A stretch of 64,000 bases of DNA from Palsa-465 sp963800475 (GTDB lineage Bacteria > Actinomycetota > Thermoleophilia > Solirubrobacterales > Solirubrobacteraceae), in the NCBI GenBank assembly GCA_963800475.1, contig CAWDAZ010000002.1, positions 620,001 to 684,000 on the forward strand. The letters are read 5' to 3'. This document shows positions 55,635 to 64,000 of the stretch, piece after piece. Below the pieces are notes generated by a model. The model did no database searches. It was not told the origin of the DNA and saw only the letters and a list, made by a program, of their open reading frames with translations. A program made the position numbers and the translations under genes. Numbering within the stretch: the first letter of the stretch is position 1; each line of letters opens with the position of its first letter.

Positions 55635-56384
55635 TCACAGTGGGCGTGGCGGCCCGATCAGGGGCGTGCGCAGCGGTCCGGCGACGCCGACGTAGGCGAC
55701 CATCTCGTAGCCCCCCGGGTTCTTGAGAGGCTGCGGGTGGAGCTTCCAGTTGTTCGTGATCCACACGTTGCCGGAGGGGTCGATCTCAACGCTTGTATTG
55801 CGGACGAGACCGTCGAAGCCGTAGCCACTTCGGGGTGAGATCGGCTGCCCGGTGCGGGTACCGGGCGGGCAGCGGCGGGTCTCGATTCCGCACAGCTCGG
55901 TGACCCGCTGGCCGACGAAGTTGGACACCCACACGTTGTCGTTACCGTCGACCGCGATGCCCCAGGGGTGCGTGAGGCCGCCGCCGATGAACGGGTTGCG
56001 CCGCGGGACCCCGCTGCTGCTGATCATCAGAACGTTCCCGGCGCCGGTCGATTTGAGGATGCCCTTGGGGCACGGGACGCTGACCAGCGCGGAGTCGGCC
56101 ACCCACATGTTGCCGGCGGTATCGGAGGCGACACCAAGCGGCCGGTTCAGCCCGTGGCCGGTGATCGGCGAGCCGGCGGTCGGGGTCCCGTCAGCGTTGA
56201 GTACCGCAACCGCGTAGGGAGGGCCGTTGCCGGTGACGAACGCCTGCCCGCGGAGATTGAACGCGAGGTCAAACGGCTTGGCCAGGCCGAGGCCTATGAG
56301 ACTCGTGGCCGCACCTGGGTGACCGTGCGAGTAGATCGTGACGGTGTTGTTCCCGCAGTTCTCGGTCCAGATGTTCCCGTGCAT
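55635..56384 (-). pseudogene. NHL-repeat protein, N-terminally truncated
   Basis: Repeats of the type GLAKPFDLAFNLRGQAFVTG, GLNRPLGVASDTAGNMWVAD, GLTHPWGIAVDGNDNVWVSN, and SVEIDPSGNVWITNNW form part of an NHL/SMP-30-like propeller. The first repeat is cut: just before ATG 56384 the frame reads VVSD and then a TGA, and there is no signal peptide. Probably a 5'-deleted secreted propeller gene, unless a short cytoplasmic form is made. Confidence 0.6.
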
Positions 56385-56621
56385 GTCGGAGACGACGCTG
56401 CACGAACGTCAGCAATTCCGTTCTTCGGTTCGGCGTTCACGGGCGATTCCATGGCCGCATATCACGTACGGGTTCAAGCTAGGCACGGATCCTCGAGCAC
56501 GGAACCGGACTACTACCCCGATAACGCGCGCGAACTACGGATCGCCGACCAGGCTGGCACTTGCTCAGTGCGCGGCAGACTGTCCCAATCCGTGTCCCGA
56601 GCTGCGCAAGCGGGCGCCGTC

Positions 56622-58220
56622 TTACGCGGGTGGGATCGACTGCGCGAAACGAAACACGTTCGTGGGGTCATACGCGGCTTTGATCCGTCGCAGCCGATCG
56701 AGATTGTCTCCGTAGTAGGCGTGCTGCCAGTCGCGCAGCTCCGGATCCGGGTAGTTCTGGTAGGCGTGACCAGAGCGGTAGGAGGCCGTTGCGGCGTAAG
56801 CATCGTCGGTCCAGGCGACGTTGGCTGCGGCCGCTCGGATGCCGCGCGAAGGGCGCCAGCGCGCCTGATACTGCATGACGAAGCTCGAGTTGCGGTGTAC
56901 GTAGGCCGTCGCGCCGGGGGCTGGTGCGTTGACCGCGCCGTCTGACACTTCGATCAACACCTTGCCGATGTCGATGCTTGACGAGAAGCCCGCTGGGGTG
57001 AGCACACGATCGCGCTGCCGGCGCTCCATCCACGAAGCGAGCTGCTCCCAGCCTGCCCGCGGCCACGGCCCGGAGGCGACGTTTGACTTGCAGTACAGGG
57101 CGGGACGGACGAGCTTGCCCATCGGCGAGATCCCCATGTCCTGACATTCGGCGGGGCGAAGGCCTTTGCAGTAGAAGTCGGCGGGTATGTTCACGAACGG
57201 CGACGTGTCGGTCTGGGTCTGCACTGGTCGCGTGCCCGCCTCGCGAACGAGCTCGTTCAGGACGGGTTGCAGGTCGTCGGGGTTGCCGGCGAATACGACC
57301 TCGACCGCGATCACCGGGGTGGACGATTTCGGGTCCTGCGTGAGCAGCTCGGCCGCGGTCCACAATCCGCGCGGCGTGGTTGGAAACCAATGCTGCCAAG
57401 CGTCGAGCACCTTCACGGCATCACGCCACGCAAACTCGTAGGAGACGTGGATGAAGGGTGTGTCGACAGGAACCAGCTGGTAGCTGAGCGACGTGATCAC
57501 GCCGAAGTTGCCGCCGCCGCCTCCCCGGCTCGCCCACAGCAGGTCCGAGTCGGCCTGCCCGCTGGCGCTGCGCATGGACGCGTCGGCGGTCACGATCTCG
57601 ACCTCGGTCAGGCTGTCGCAGGTGAGTCCGTGGCGCCGGCAGAGCACGCCCAGTCCGCCCCCGGCGGTCAGGCCCGCGAGACCGACGGTCGGGCAGGTCC
57701 CGCCCGGGATCGCCATGCGGTGGCGCCACAGGCCGATGTAGGTGTCGGCAACGTTGAGCCCCGCGCCCAAGCGCGCGCTCGCGTTATCGCTCCCGATGCT
57801 CAGCTGCCTCAGGCGCGAGACGTCGATCACGAGCGCGCCCCATGCGGTGGAGTAGCCGGCGAAGCTGTGCCTGCCGTTACGTGCGATCGGCGCGATGCCG
57901 TGGTCGCTCGCGAATCGCACGGCCGTCTGCACGTCTGCGACGTCGGCCACCTGTGCGACCGCAACCGGCCTCACGTCGTCATAGCGGCGGTTCCAGACCT
58001 GGTGCGCGCTCGTGTAGGCCGCGCTGCTCGGCGTGATCAGCGTTCCTCGCAACGAGCCGGCAAGCTCTCGCAGGTCGGACGGAGTGACCGGCGACGCCGG
58101 CCGGCTGCTCGTGGCGGGATGCGCGTGCGACCCGCATCCGGCGAGGGCTCCGACGGCCAGCGCGGATCCGGTGAGCAGCGCCCCGTCGCGCAGGAGGTCG
58201 CGACGCGTGAGGTCACTCAT
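56622..58220 (-). CDS. Exported FAD-linked oxidase (berberine-bridge-enzyme type)
   Basis: 532 residues from ATG 58220. A twin-arginine signal (TRRDLLRDGALLTGSALAVGALAGC) also has a lipobox-like LAGC. PCMH-type FAD domain: PIARNGRHSFAGYST (His for covalent FAD) and GGTCPTVGLAGLTAGGGLG (Cys for a second link), so FAD should be bicovalently held. C-terminal BBE box YYGDNLDRLRRIKAAYDPTNVFRF. Would oxidise a sugar or phenolic outside the cell. Complete. Confidence 0.92.
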   Translation of the reverse strand: MSDLTRRDLLRDGALLTGSALAVGALAGCGSHAHPATSSRPASPVTPSDLRELAGSLRGTLITPSSAAYTSAHQVWNRRYDDVRPVAVAQVADVADVQTAVRFASDHGIAPIARNGRHSFAGYSTAWGALVIDVSRLRQLSIGSDNASARLGAGLNVADTYIGLWRHRMAIPGGTCPTVGLAGLTAGGGLGVLCRRHGLTCDSLTEVEIVTADASMRSASGQADSDLLWASRGGGGGNFGVITSLSYQLVPVDTPFIHVSYEFAWRDAVKVLDAWQHWFPTTPRGLWTAAELLTQDPKSSTPVIAVEVVFAGNPDDLQPVLNELVREAGTRPVQTQTDTSPFVNIPADFYCKGLRPAECQDMGISPMGKLVRPALYCKSNVASGPWPRAGWEQLASWMERRQRDRVLTPAGFSSSIDIGKVLIEVSDGAVNAPAPGATAYVHRNSSFVMQYQARWRPSRGIRAAAANVAWTDDAYAATASYRSGHAYQNYPDPELRDWQHAYYGDNLDRLRRIKAAYDPTNVFRFAQSIPPA

Positions 58221-58289
58221 CGCATCGGCCGCTGCTCGATACCCGCGGCAGTCCGAGCGCGTCCGATACCGTCCATCCGCGGCGATTTT

Positions 58290-58345
58290 GCCATTCGAAG
58301 GGGTCCCCGCTTCGACTCGGGATGCGCGCTTCAAGGAGCGCCTGA
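58290..58345 (+). other. Degenerate fourth tRNA-Thr 3' fragment
   Basis: GCCATTCG..AAGGGGTCCCCGCTTCGACTC aligns with the 49911-49962 copy with a few substitutions and small indels, and similarity (GCTTCAAGGAGCGCC against GCTCTCAAGAAGCCCC) goes past the tRNA end. Likely an old att remnant marking the outer edge of the stacked islands. Confidence 0.5.
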
Positions 58346-58355
58346 TACCGCCGGC

Positions 58356-58727
58356 TCATCCTGCCGCGGCGGGAACCGAAGGCCATCTCACGGTGACGAC
58401 GGTCGAGTCGGTTTCGGCCGTCCACGTGTGGTCGACCCCAGGGCCCCAGGCCACGTAATCGCCGGGGTGCTCGAGCAGCACGACGGCCGCGCTCAGCTCG
58501 ATCCGGAACCGGCCGCTGATCAGGATCGAGACGGTCGTCCGCTGTTCGGACCCGACGAGGTTCGCGCGCGTCTCGCCGGCCTTGTGCACGAACCACTTGA
58601 TCTCGACGTCCTCGCTCGAGCGAAGGCCCTCGCTCGGCGGCAGGAAGTGCCCGACGAGCCATCCGCCCGTGTCGCCGCCATCGCGGAGCGCGTTGCCCTG
58701 ATACCAGCTCGGCGGTTCGTCAGACAT
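58356..58727 (-). CDS. Cupin-domain protein
   Basis: 123 residues: KWFVHKAGETRANLVGSEQRTTVSILISGRFRIEL and HPGDYVAWGPGVDHTWTAETDSTVVTVRWP, the two cupin motifs of a single-domain small barrel. Possible metal-binding residues are few (His in WGPGVDHTW), so enzymatic activity is doubtful; binding or regulatory role likely. First gene outside island 3. Confidence 0.8.
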   Translation of the reverse strand: MSDEPPSWYQGNALRDGGDTGGWLVGHFLPPSEGLRSSEDVEIKWFVHKAGETRANLVGSEQRTTVSILISGRFRIELSAAVVLLEHPGDYVAWGPGVDHTWTAETDSTVVTVRWPSVPAAAG

Positions 58728-58787
58728 GAGTAGCCATCACATTCTCGTGAGTCGTCGCCGTCCCCGCAGCTGAGATGATGCGGGCCG

Positions 58788-59570
58788 ATGCGTGAGCACG
58801 GAAGCGTTGCGGTGACCGGCGCGCGCGGGGGGATCGGCAGCGCCCTGGTTGAGCGGCTGGCATCTCGGGGTCACGCGCTCACGCTCATCGACCGGCCGGG
58901 AGCCGGCGTCGACGCGATTGGGTCGGTGGGTGCCGTGTTGGAGCTCGATCTCGCGCAGCCGCCACCTCCCGGACTGTTCGCCGGGATCGACGCGGTGGTG
59001 CACCTGGCCGGCGATCCCCGGCCGGACGCGCAGTGGGACGAGCTGCTCCCGGACAACATTCAGGCGTCCTACCACGTCGCGTCGGCGGCGATACAGGCTG
59101 GGTGCCGGAGGCTGGTGGTCGCATCTTCGGTGCACGCGGCGTCCGCGAGCGCCGAGCGGCCGGTTGCGGAGACCGATCCGGTCGCTCCAGCGGACCTCTA
59201 CGGAGTCACGAAGTGCTTCGTCGAGGCGCTCGCGTTTTGGTGCGCGCATCGCGGTCCGATGTCGGCAGCGGCAGTGCGGATCGGCGCGTTTCAAACCGTC
59301 GAGGCGGCCCGCGCCCCCTGGGCCGCGGAGCAGATTCGCGACACGTTCATCGCCGTGCCCGACCTCCTCGCGTTGTTCGAGCGCGCGATCACCGCCGACT
59401 ACAAGTTCGCGGTGCTCCATGCCGCTGCTCCTGGCGACGACGTGCTGCTCGACACGCGCGCAACGGAGGAGCTGCTCGGCTGGCACGCCGAGCATCGGTT
59501 CCCGGGGGGCAGCGCGGCGGGCGGAGCGCGCTCAGATCAGGGTGATGACACCCCTGATCAGCAGCAATAG
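58788..59570 (+). CDS. NAD-dependent epimerase/dehydratase (extended SDR)
   Basis: 260 residues: VAVTGARGGIGSALVERL (nucleotide binding), VVHLAGDPRPDAQWDELLPDNI, VVASSVHAA and catalytic YGVTK. The pattern is closest to uronate dehydrogenase-like SDRs, which oxidise hexuronates with NAD. 39 bp of its end overlap the convergent gene. Substrate inferred weakly. Confidence 0.82.
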   Translation: MREHGSVAVTGARGGIGSALVERLASRGHALTLIDRPGAGVDAIGSVGAVLELDLAQPPPPGLFAGIDAVVHLAGDPRPDAQWDELLPDNIQASYHVASAAIQAGCRRLVVASSVHAASASAERPVAETDPVAPADLYGVTKCFVEALAFWCAHRGPMSAAAVRIGAFQTVEAARAPWAAEQIRDTFIAVPDLLALFERAITADYKFAVLHAAAPGDDVLLDTRATEELLGWHAEHRFPGGSAAGGARSDQGDDTPDQQQ

Positions 59571-60245
59571 GCCGATCGCTGCGGCGCCGATCACCGCTGC
59601 GCTGCGGCCGCTGCGTGCCATCCAGGCTTTGAAGTTGCTCACCGCGGCCTGCGTGCGCTCGGGTGAGAACAGGTAGCCGAGCAGCGGCAGCTCGAGGAGC
59701 AGTTGCTGCATCGCGCAGAAGAACAGAATCAGCGCGACCGTGGCGACGGTTCCCGGGTTGAGCTTGTGGATGTGATCCAGCGCGTCGAGGTACGAGACAC
59801 CGGGATAGCTGAGCAGCGCTCCGACGACGAACGTCACCTTCGGGTCGCCTCTGCCGAGCAGCCGCAGCGGCAGCGACTCCGTCGGCTTACCCGCCTCCTG
59901 CTTGGCTCTCAGCTTGGCCTCCTTCTTCCGCTGTCGGCGTTCTCGAAGTGGCTGATCCCGGCCCGTCAGGAGCACCCATGCGACGGCCACGCACAGCAGG
60001 CCGACGACGATGTCCTCGATCGGGCTGACCTTGTGCTTCGAGGTGCTCTCCGCTCCGGATCCCTGCAGCGAGAACACGATCAGCAGGCCGGCGGTGATGC
60101 TGGTCGTGTAGGCGCCCAGCAGGTAGCCGAGCATCAGCCGCTTTGGCTTGGGCATCAGCAGCATTACGGTTACCGCCGCGAGCAGGGTCGGGTTGGCCAT
60201 CGCGACCAGCGACAGCAGGAAGACGGAGACGAGGTCGTTGCTCAT
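59532..60245 (-). CDS. GAP-family membrane protein (Sap/sulfolipid-addressing-like)
   Basis: 237 residues with about six transmembrane segments: SVFLLSLVAMANPTLLAAVTVMLLM, LGYLLGAYTTSITAGLLIVFSL, IVVGLLCVAVAWVLL, then a charged cytoplasmic loop (RERRQRKKEAKLRAKQ), VTFVVGALLSYPGVSYLDAL and a C-terminal anchor. Resembles actinobacterial GAP/Sap proteins linked to lipid export. Role inferred. Confidence 0.8.
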   Translation of the reverse strand: MSNDLVSVFLLSLVAMANPTLLAAVTVMLLMPKPKRLMLGYLLGAYTTSITAGLLIVFSLQGSGAESTSKHKVSPIEDIVVGLLCVAVAWVLLTGRDQPLRERRQRKKEAKLRAKQEAGKPTESLPLRLLGRGDPKVTFVVGALLSYPGVSYLDALDHIHKLNPGTVATVALILFFCAMQQLLLELPLLGYLFSPERTQAAVSNFKAWMARSGRSAAVIGAAAIGLLLLIRGVITLI

Positions 60246-60365
60246 AGGTGGGCTATGTCGCGATTACGACGCGAAGCCCGATCTCAGCATCCCGCGTTGG
60301 GTTTTCATCACCCCGAGTAGGTGAACCGCCGCAGCCGGGGCACCGCCTCTCGGCGCTGAGCTGGC

Positions 60366-62294
60366 TCACCCTCGGAGGGCACGCAGAGCGTTGAGGATCA
60401 CCGCGAGGTCGATCGCCTCCTGGAGGAGCGCACCGGCGATCGGAGGCAGGTAGCCGGCCGCGGCGACGCCCATCGCGACGAGGCTCAGGCCCATGCCGGC
60501 GAGCACGCTTTGGCGGGCGATCGATAACGCGCGGCGGCCGATGTGCACCGCGTCCGCGACGCGGTCGACGCGGTCGACCGTGATGACGGCATCGGCCGTC
60601 TCCGAGGAGACAGTGGCGCCGGCTGCGCCCATCGCGATGCCAAGGTCGGCAATCGCGAGCGCGGGCGCGTCGTTGACCCCGTCGCCGACCATGATCACCG
60701 GACATAGGTCCGGGTCGGCGGCCACGCTCTTGACCACCTCGAGCTTGTCCGATGGAGACTGCTCGGCGTAGACACGGTCCACGCCCAGTTCGCGGCCGAT
60801 GCGCTCGGCGGCCGAGCGTCGATCGCCGGAAATCATCGCGACGTGCCTAACTCCCTCCCCGCGGAGGTGCTCCACGATTCGATCAGCGTCCGGGCGGAGT
60901 TCGTCTGCCATCACGATCAGACCGGCCACGTGACCATCGACCGCAACGACGACGTGGGCCTCACCGGACCCGCGCGTCATGGCCAGTGTGGTCGAGGCGA
61001 TCTCGTCCTCGGGCACGCCCTGGTCGCGAATGAACGCCCGGCTGCCCACGAGCACGGTGCGCGCGTCGATCGTGCCCTTGATCCCCTGCCCCGGCTCCTC
61101 GGTGACCTCGCTCGGCATCGTCAGCTCGATTCCGGCCTCGCCAGCCGCGGTCACGAGCGCTTTGCCGAGCGCGTGCGCCGAGAGCCGATCGACCGAAGCG
61201 GCGAGACTCAGCAGCGTGCCCTCGCTCCACCCCTCCCGGCATCGAACGCCGCGGACAGCGGGCGTTCCGACGGTCAACGTGCCCGTCTTGTCGAACATGA
61301 CGGTCCTGGCTTGACCGAGCGTCTCGATCGCGCCTGCGCCCTTGACGATCACGCCGGCGCGGGCAGCACGCGAAAGGCCGGATACGAGCGCGATCGGCGC
61401 AGCGAGAATCAGCGGACAGGGGGTGGCGACGACGACGACGGCGAGCGCCCTGACGGCATCGCCGCTCAGCGCCCAAGCAAGTGCCGCGACCAGCAGCGTC
61501 GCCGGGAGAAAGAACCCCGCGTAGCGGTCAGCCATGCGTACGAACGGGGCGCGCTGGGTTTGTGCCTGCTCGACCAAACGCACCAGCGCGGCATACGCAC
61601 TTTCGCCGGCGGGGCGATCCGCGCGGACATCGAACGGCGGCCCGGCGTTGGCCGAGCCGCTCAGCACCGGCATTCCGCGCTGAACCCGCTCGGGCAACGG
61701 CTCACCGGTGAGCGTGCTGGTGTCGATCACCGCCTCCGCGCTGAGCACGGTCCCATCGACTGGAATGACCTCGCCGGTGCGGACCACCGCTACGTCGCCG
61801 ACCCGCACCTGCTCGACGGGCACTTCCCGCAGCCGATTGTCGACGCGTAGCTGAGCCACCTTCGGGGCGCGCTGGACCAGCGCCGTCAGCTCGCGGCGAG
61901 CACGTCTGGACGCGATCACCTCGAGTGACGCCCCGCCCGAGAACATCAGCCCGATCACGACGCCGGCCAGCTCCTCGTTCAGAGCCAGCGCCCCGACCAT
62001 CGCCACCAACGCGATCGTGTCGACGCCGAGGCTGCGCTCGACCACGACGGTATGCCCAACCTCGAGGGCCAACTCGGCTGCCAGCAATGCGACCGTGGCG
62101 CGCCACAGCGTGTCCGCGGCCGCGCCCTCGCCGACGGCATACAGAAGGCCCCCGACCACGAGCGCCACGATCGCGATCGTCGCGAGCAGCTGAGCCCGGT
62201 GCTCGACCAACCAGGCCAGCATGGTGCCCAGTCGTCGCGTTGCGCTGCGAAACCCACGCGAACGCGAGCGGACCAGTGCGTGGCTGCTGCTCAT
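60366..62294 (-). CDS. P1B-type heavy-metal-translocating ATPase
   Basis: 642 residues: DVAVVRTGEVIPVDG (actuator), TLTGEPLP, VATPCPLILAAPIA (metal-binding CPx in a membrane helix, about residue 291), DKTGTLTVGTP (phosphorylated Asp, about residue 333) and MVGDGVNDAPALAIADLGIAMG. No N-terminal HMA domain. Exports or imports a divalent or monovalent metal; the metal cannot be told. 72 nt separate it from the ferric-reductase-like gene upstream. Confidence 0.95.
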   Translation of the reverse strand: MSSSHALVRSRSRGFRSATRRLGTMLAWLVEHRAQLLATIAIVALVVGGLLYAVGEGAAADTLWRATVALLAAELALEVGHTVVVERSLGVDTIALVAMVGALALNEELAGVVIGLMFSGGASLEVIASRRARRELTALVQRAPKVAQLRVDNRLREVPVEQVRVGDVAVVRTGEVIPVDGTVLSAEAVIDTSTLTGEPLPERVQRGMPVLSGSANAGPPFDVRADRPAGESAYAALVRLVEQAQTQRAPFVRMADRYAGFFLPATLLVAALAWALSGDAVRALAVVVVATPCPLILAAPIALVSGLSRAARAGVIVKGAGAIETLGQARTVMFDKTGTLTVGTPAVRGVRCREGWSEGTLLSLAASVDRLSAHALGKALVTAAGEAGIELTMPSEVTEEPGQGIKGTIDARTVLVGSRAFIRDQGVPEDEIASTTLAMTRGSGEAHVVVAVDGHVAGLIVMADELRPDADRIVEHLRGEGVRHVAMISGDRRSAAERIGRELGVDRVYAEQSPSDKLEVVKSVAADPDLCPVIMVGDGVNDAPALAIADLGIAMGAAGATVSSETADAVITVDRVDRVADAVHIGRRALSIARQSVLAGMGLSLVAMGVAAAGYLPPIAGALLQEAIDLAVILNALRALRG

Positions 62295-62372
62295 GACCTC
62301 AGAGTCGCATCGAAGCCAGCACGCACATCCGTAGCCAGCCCCAACTGCGGTCGGGAAGCCTACGGACGTCGC

Positions 62373-63059
62373 TTACGTCGGAGCGCCCGCGATCCCGGGG
62401 ACGCGCTCGTGCTTCGCCTTGACGGCTCCCGGTGCGGGGATCGTGGTCACCTCTCTGGCCGCGGCGGCGTCGCCCGAGCCTCTGCCCGCGACGGGGGCGG
62501 AGCGGGCGGGCTGCGCCCGCGCCGACCGGCCGCTCAGGAGCCGAAGCGCGAGCAGGTAGACGATCGGCACGACGGGCGCGAGCACCACCAGCCGCAGCCA
62601 TAGCGTGCCTGCGTCCGAGCCTGCCCCGATCGCGTGGACTGCCGACAGCGCCCACACGGCCACCGTCGCGCGGTGCAGCTTGCGCCATCGCCGCGCTCCG
62701 ATCCGCCGGCGCAGGTAGAAGCTCGGGCCGACCACCACGGTCAGGTAGCCGGCGATGATGCCCAGGCCCGTAAACGCCGGGCGATATGCGAGCGCGAACG
62801 GAATCGTGATCCCGCGCAGCCCCGGCTTCAGCCAGTGGTCGCCGAGCAGCGCGAGGCCGTGTGCCGCGATCGCCACGAGCGAGATCAGCGCCAGGTGCTC
62901 ATGCAATCGGACGAGCGTCCGCTTCAGCCCCGGTCGACGGACGACCTTGGCCGCCATCAGCAGCCCGATCACGACCGCGACCGAGATCAGCACGAGCGCA
63001 ACCACGCCCGAGGCACGGCTGATCAGCCACCACAGCAGCTGCAGCGGGGGTGCCCTCAC
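62373..63059 (-). CDS. Ferric-reductase-like transmembrane protein
   Basis: 228 residues with six hydrophobic segments and paired heme-ligand type His: LVRLHEHLALISLVAIAAHGLAL and RRWRKLHRATVAVWALSAVHAIGAG. Matches the ferric reductase-like (MsrQ/FRD) heme b domain. Basic/Pro-rich tail. Its start overlaps the ApbE stop by 4 bp, and such pairs are common in flavin-based membrane electron transfer. Confidence 0.88.
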   Translation of the reverse strand: MRAPPLQLLWWLISRASGVVALVLISVAVVIGLLMAAKVVRRPGLKRTLVRLHEHLALISLVAIAAHGLALLGDHWLKPGLRGITIPFALAYRPAFTGLGIIAGYLTVVVGPSFYLRRRIGARRWRKLHRATVAVWALSAVHAIGAGSDAGTLWLRLVVLAPVVPIVYLLALRLLSGRSARAQPARSAPVAGRGSGDAAAAREVTTIPAPGAVKAKHERVPGIAGAPT

Positions 63060-64000
63060 GATGCGATCGACGCGAGCGCTGGTGGTGCAGCGAGCGTGGC
63101 ATCGATCGGTCCGACCAGCTCGACAGAGGAGTCGTCGTGGACGAGCACGCCGCCACGTTCAGTCAGCACGCGCCGGCCGCCTTCGGGCCCGAGCAGCAGC
63201 GCCATCTTCGACAGCGTCTCGGCCTCGAGTGCGCTGGCCGCGACGGCGGTCACGCCGATCAGTCCGGTCCACGCCGGCCGCCCGGTGCTCGGGTCGAGCA
63301 GGTGATGCGCGAACGTGCCGTCCGGGCGGCTCCAGATCCGAACGTTGAGACCCGAGGTCGCCACGCCTCCGTGTGTCAGCCGCAGCCGGCCGATCGAGGC
63401 GCCCGTCAACGGGTGCTCGATCTCGATCTCGCACGGGTCGAACTGAATCCCGACGCCGCCCACAGCGATATCGCCACCACAGTCGACGACGACGCGGGTG
63501 TAGCCGGACAGCCGCTGGGCGACCGCATCGGCGCACAGGCCCTTGCCGGTTCCGCCCGTGTCGATTCTCACCCCGTGGGGCCGCACGATCACGCCCCGGG
63601 CCTCGTCGACGAACACCTCGCGCCACCGGCTTGCCTCGCTGGGACGCGCCGGCCGGCGCGGAGGCGCGGCCCGCAGGGCCTCCGCGAGCGAGGACGGGAG
63701 CGCTCCGTCGAGGGTGGTCGTGTATCCGGCTCGCTCGAGCGCGCCGACCAGCGTGGGGTCGACGAGCCCGCCGCTCCGCGCGGCGGCCCAGATCCCGGCG
63801 CTCACCGCGACGCGCAGCAGCTCCGAGGCGGGCACTCCCACGAGCGGGCTCGAGTTCAGCTGCGAGAGCTCGCTCGCGGGCTCGAACCGGGAGAGCCGCT
63901 GCGCGAACTGGAGCACGAACTCGCGCTCGCGGTCCGCGGCCTCGAGCGGCGAAGCCGCGCTTGGCAGCAGCGGCGGCCCGATCAGAAACCGGACATCGCT
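63056..64000 (-). CDS. apbE: FAD:protein FMN transferase, partial
   Basis: Covalently attaches FMN to target proteins outside the membrane. Seen: FEPASELSQLN, GGLVDPTLVGALERAGY, RIDTGGTGKGLCADAVAQRL (the GGxxKG signature), VDCGGDIAVGG, and the C-terminal HHLLDPSTGRPAWTGLIGVTAVA and AETLSKMALLLG. The frame remains open to the edge of the window, so the N-terminus lies outside. Pairs with the ferric-reductase-like gene downstream. Confidence 0.92.
   Translation of the reverse strand, partial: SDVRFLIGPPLLPSAASPLEAADREREFVLQFAQRLSRFEPASELSQLNSSPLVGVPASELLRVAVSAGIWAAARSGGLVDPTLVGALERAGYTTTLDGALPSSLAEALRAAPPRRPARPSEASRWREVFVDEARGVIVRPHGVRIDTGGTGKGLCADAVAQRLSGYTRVVVDCGGDIAVGGVGIQFDPCEIEIEHPLTGASIGRLRLTHGGVATSGLNVRIWSRPDGTFAHHLLDPSTGRPAWTGLIGVTAVAASALEAETLSKMALLLGPEGGRRVLTERGGVLVHDDSSVELVGPIDATLAAPPALASIAS

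Larger units (their letters stand above)
49963..58345. mobile_element. Probable island 3 between tRNA-Thr fragments (about 8.4 kb)
   Basis: Starts at the third tRNA fragment and ends near a degenerate fourth copy. Holds a second penicillin-acylase-family gene, a SnoaL-like gene, an FN3 protein, two broken genes and an FAD-linked oxidase. No integrase. The right boundary is inferred from a diverged repeat and is less sure than the others. Confidence 0.45.

Overview
This is a high-GC chromosomal segment from an actinobacterium. A class II (B12-dependent) ribonucleotide reductase, many secreted proteins with GRANLDGSGV, FG-GAP, FecR-like or FN3 repeats, penicillin-acylase-type hydrolases and SnoaL-like proteins together look most like Thermoleophilia (Solirubrobacterales). 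That placement is inferred from gene content only; no rRNA is present.

Layout. 1-11.8 kb is a mobile-element-rich stretch: an IS30 element with recognisable terminal repeats, two IS110-family elements (one delimited to the base by an uninterrupted copy of its target repeat), and a decayed IS982-type element flanked by perfect 166-bp direct repeats. Between them lie secreted or lipoprotein genes, including a Lon-like (S16) lipoprotein broken by a frameshift. 12-22 kb holds secreted repeat proteins, two ABM-like small proteins, a SnoaL protein, two serine beta-lactamase/DD-peptidase-fold hydrolases, a catalytic-domain-only tyrosine recombinase and an IS3 remnant, separated by GC-rich dispersed repeats. 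22-31.8 kb is ordinary backbone: an ATP-pyrophosphatase, nrdJ, an O-antigen-ligase-like membrane protein, galE, tmk, holB, a GNAT acetyltransferase and tRNA-Thr(CGT).

31.7-58.3 kb is the most interesting region. The 3' part of tRNA-Thr(CGT) recurs as an exact 46-bp copy at 45.5 kb, a 44-bp copy with one mismatch at 49.9 kb and a degenerate copy near 58.3 kb, so three islands appear stacked in tandem at one tRNA. Island 1 (13.7 kb) has integrase and excisionase genes next to attL, a 19-bp repeat inside both ends that fits integrase arm sites, shared operators, a perfect 20-bp inverted repeat, a PIN/Phd toxin-antitoxin pair and a tightly overlapping glycan operon: GT32, FkbM methyltransferase, GT10 fucosyltransferase-like enzyme, GT4, a small protein, a GDP-mannose 3,5-epimerase-like enzyme and a broken GT2, with a divergent GT4-GT2 fusion. 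Islands 2 and 3 have no integrase; each carries one secreted penicillin-acylase-family hydrolase plus accessory genes, several of them broken.

58.3-64 kb returns to backbone-like genes: cupin, SDR, GAP-family membrane protein, P1B-type ATPase, and a ferric-reductase-like membrane protein overlapping an ApbE flavin transferase that runs off the window.
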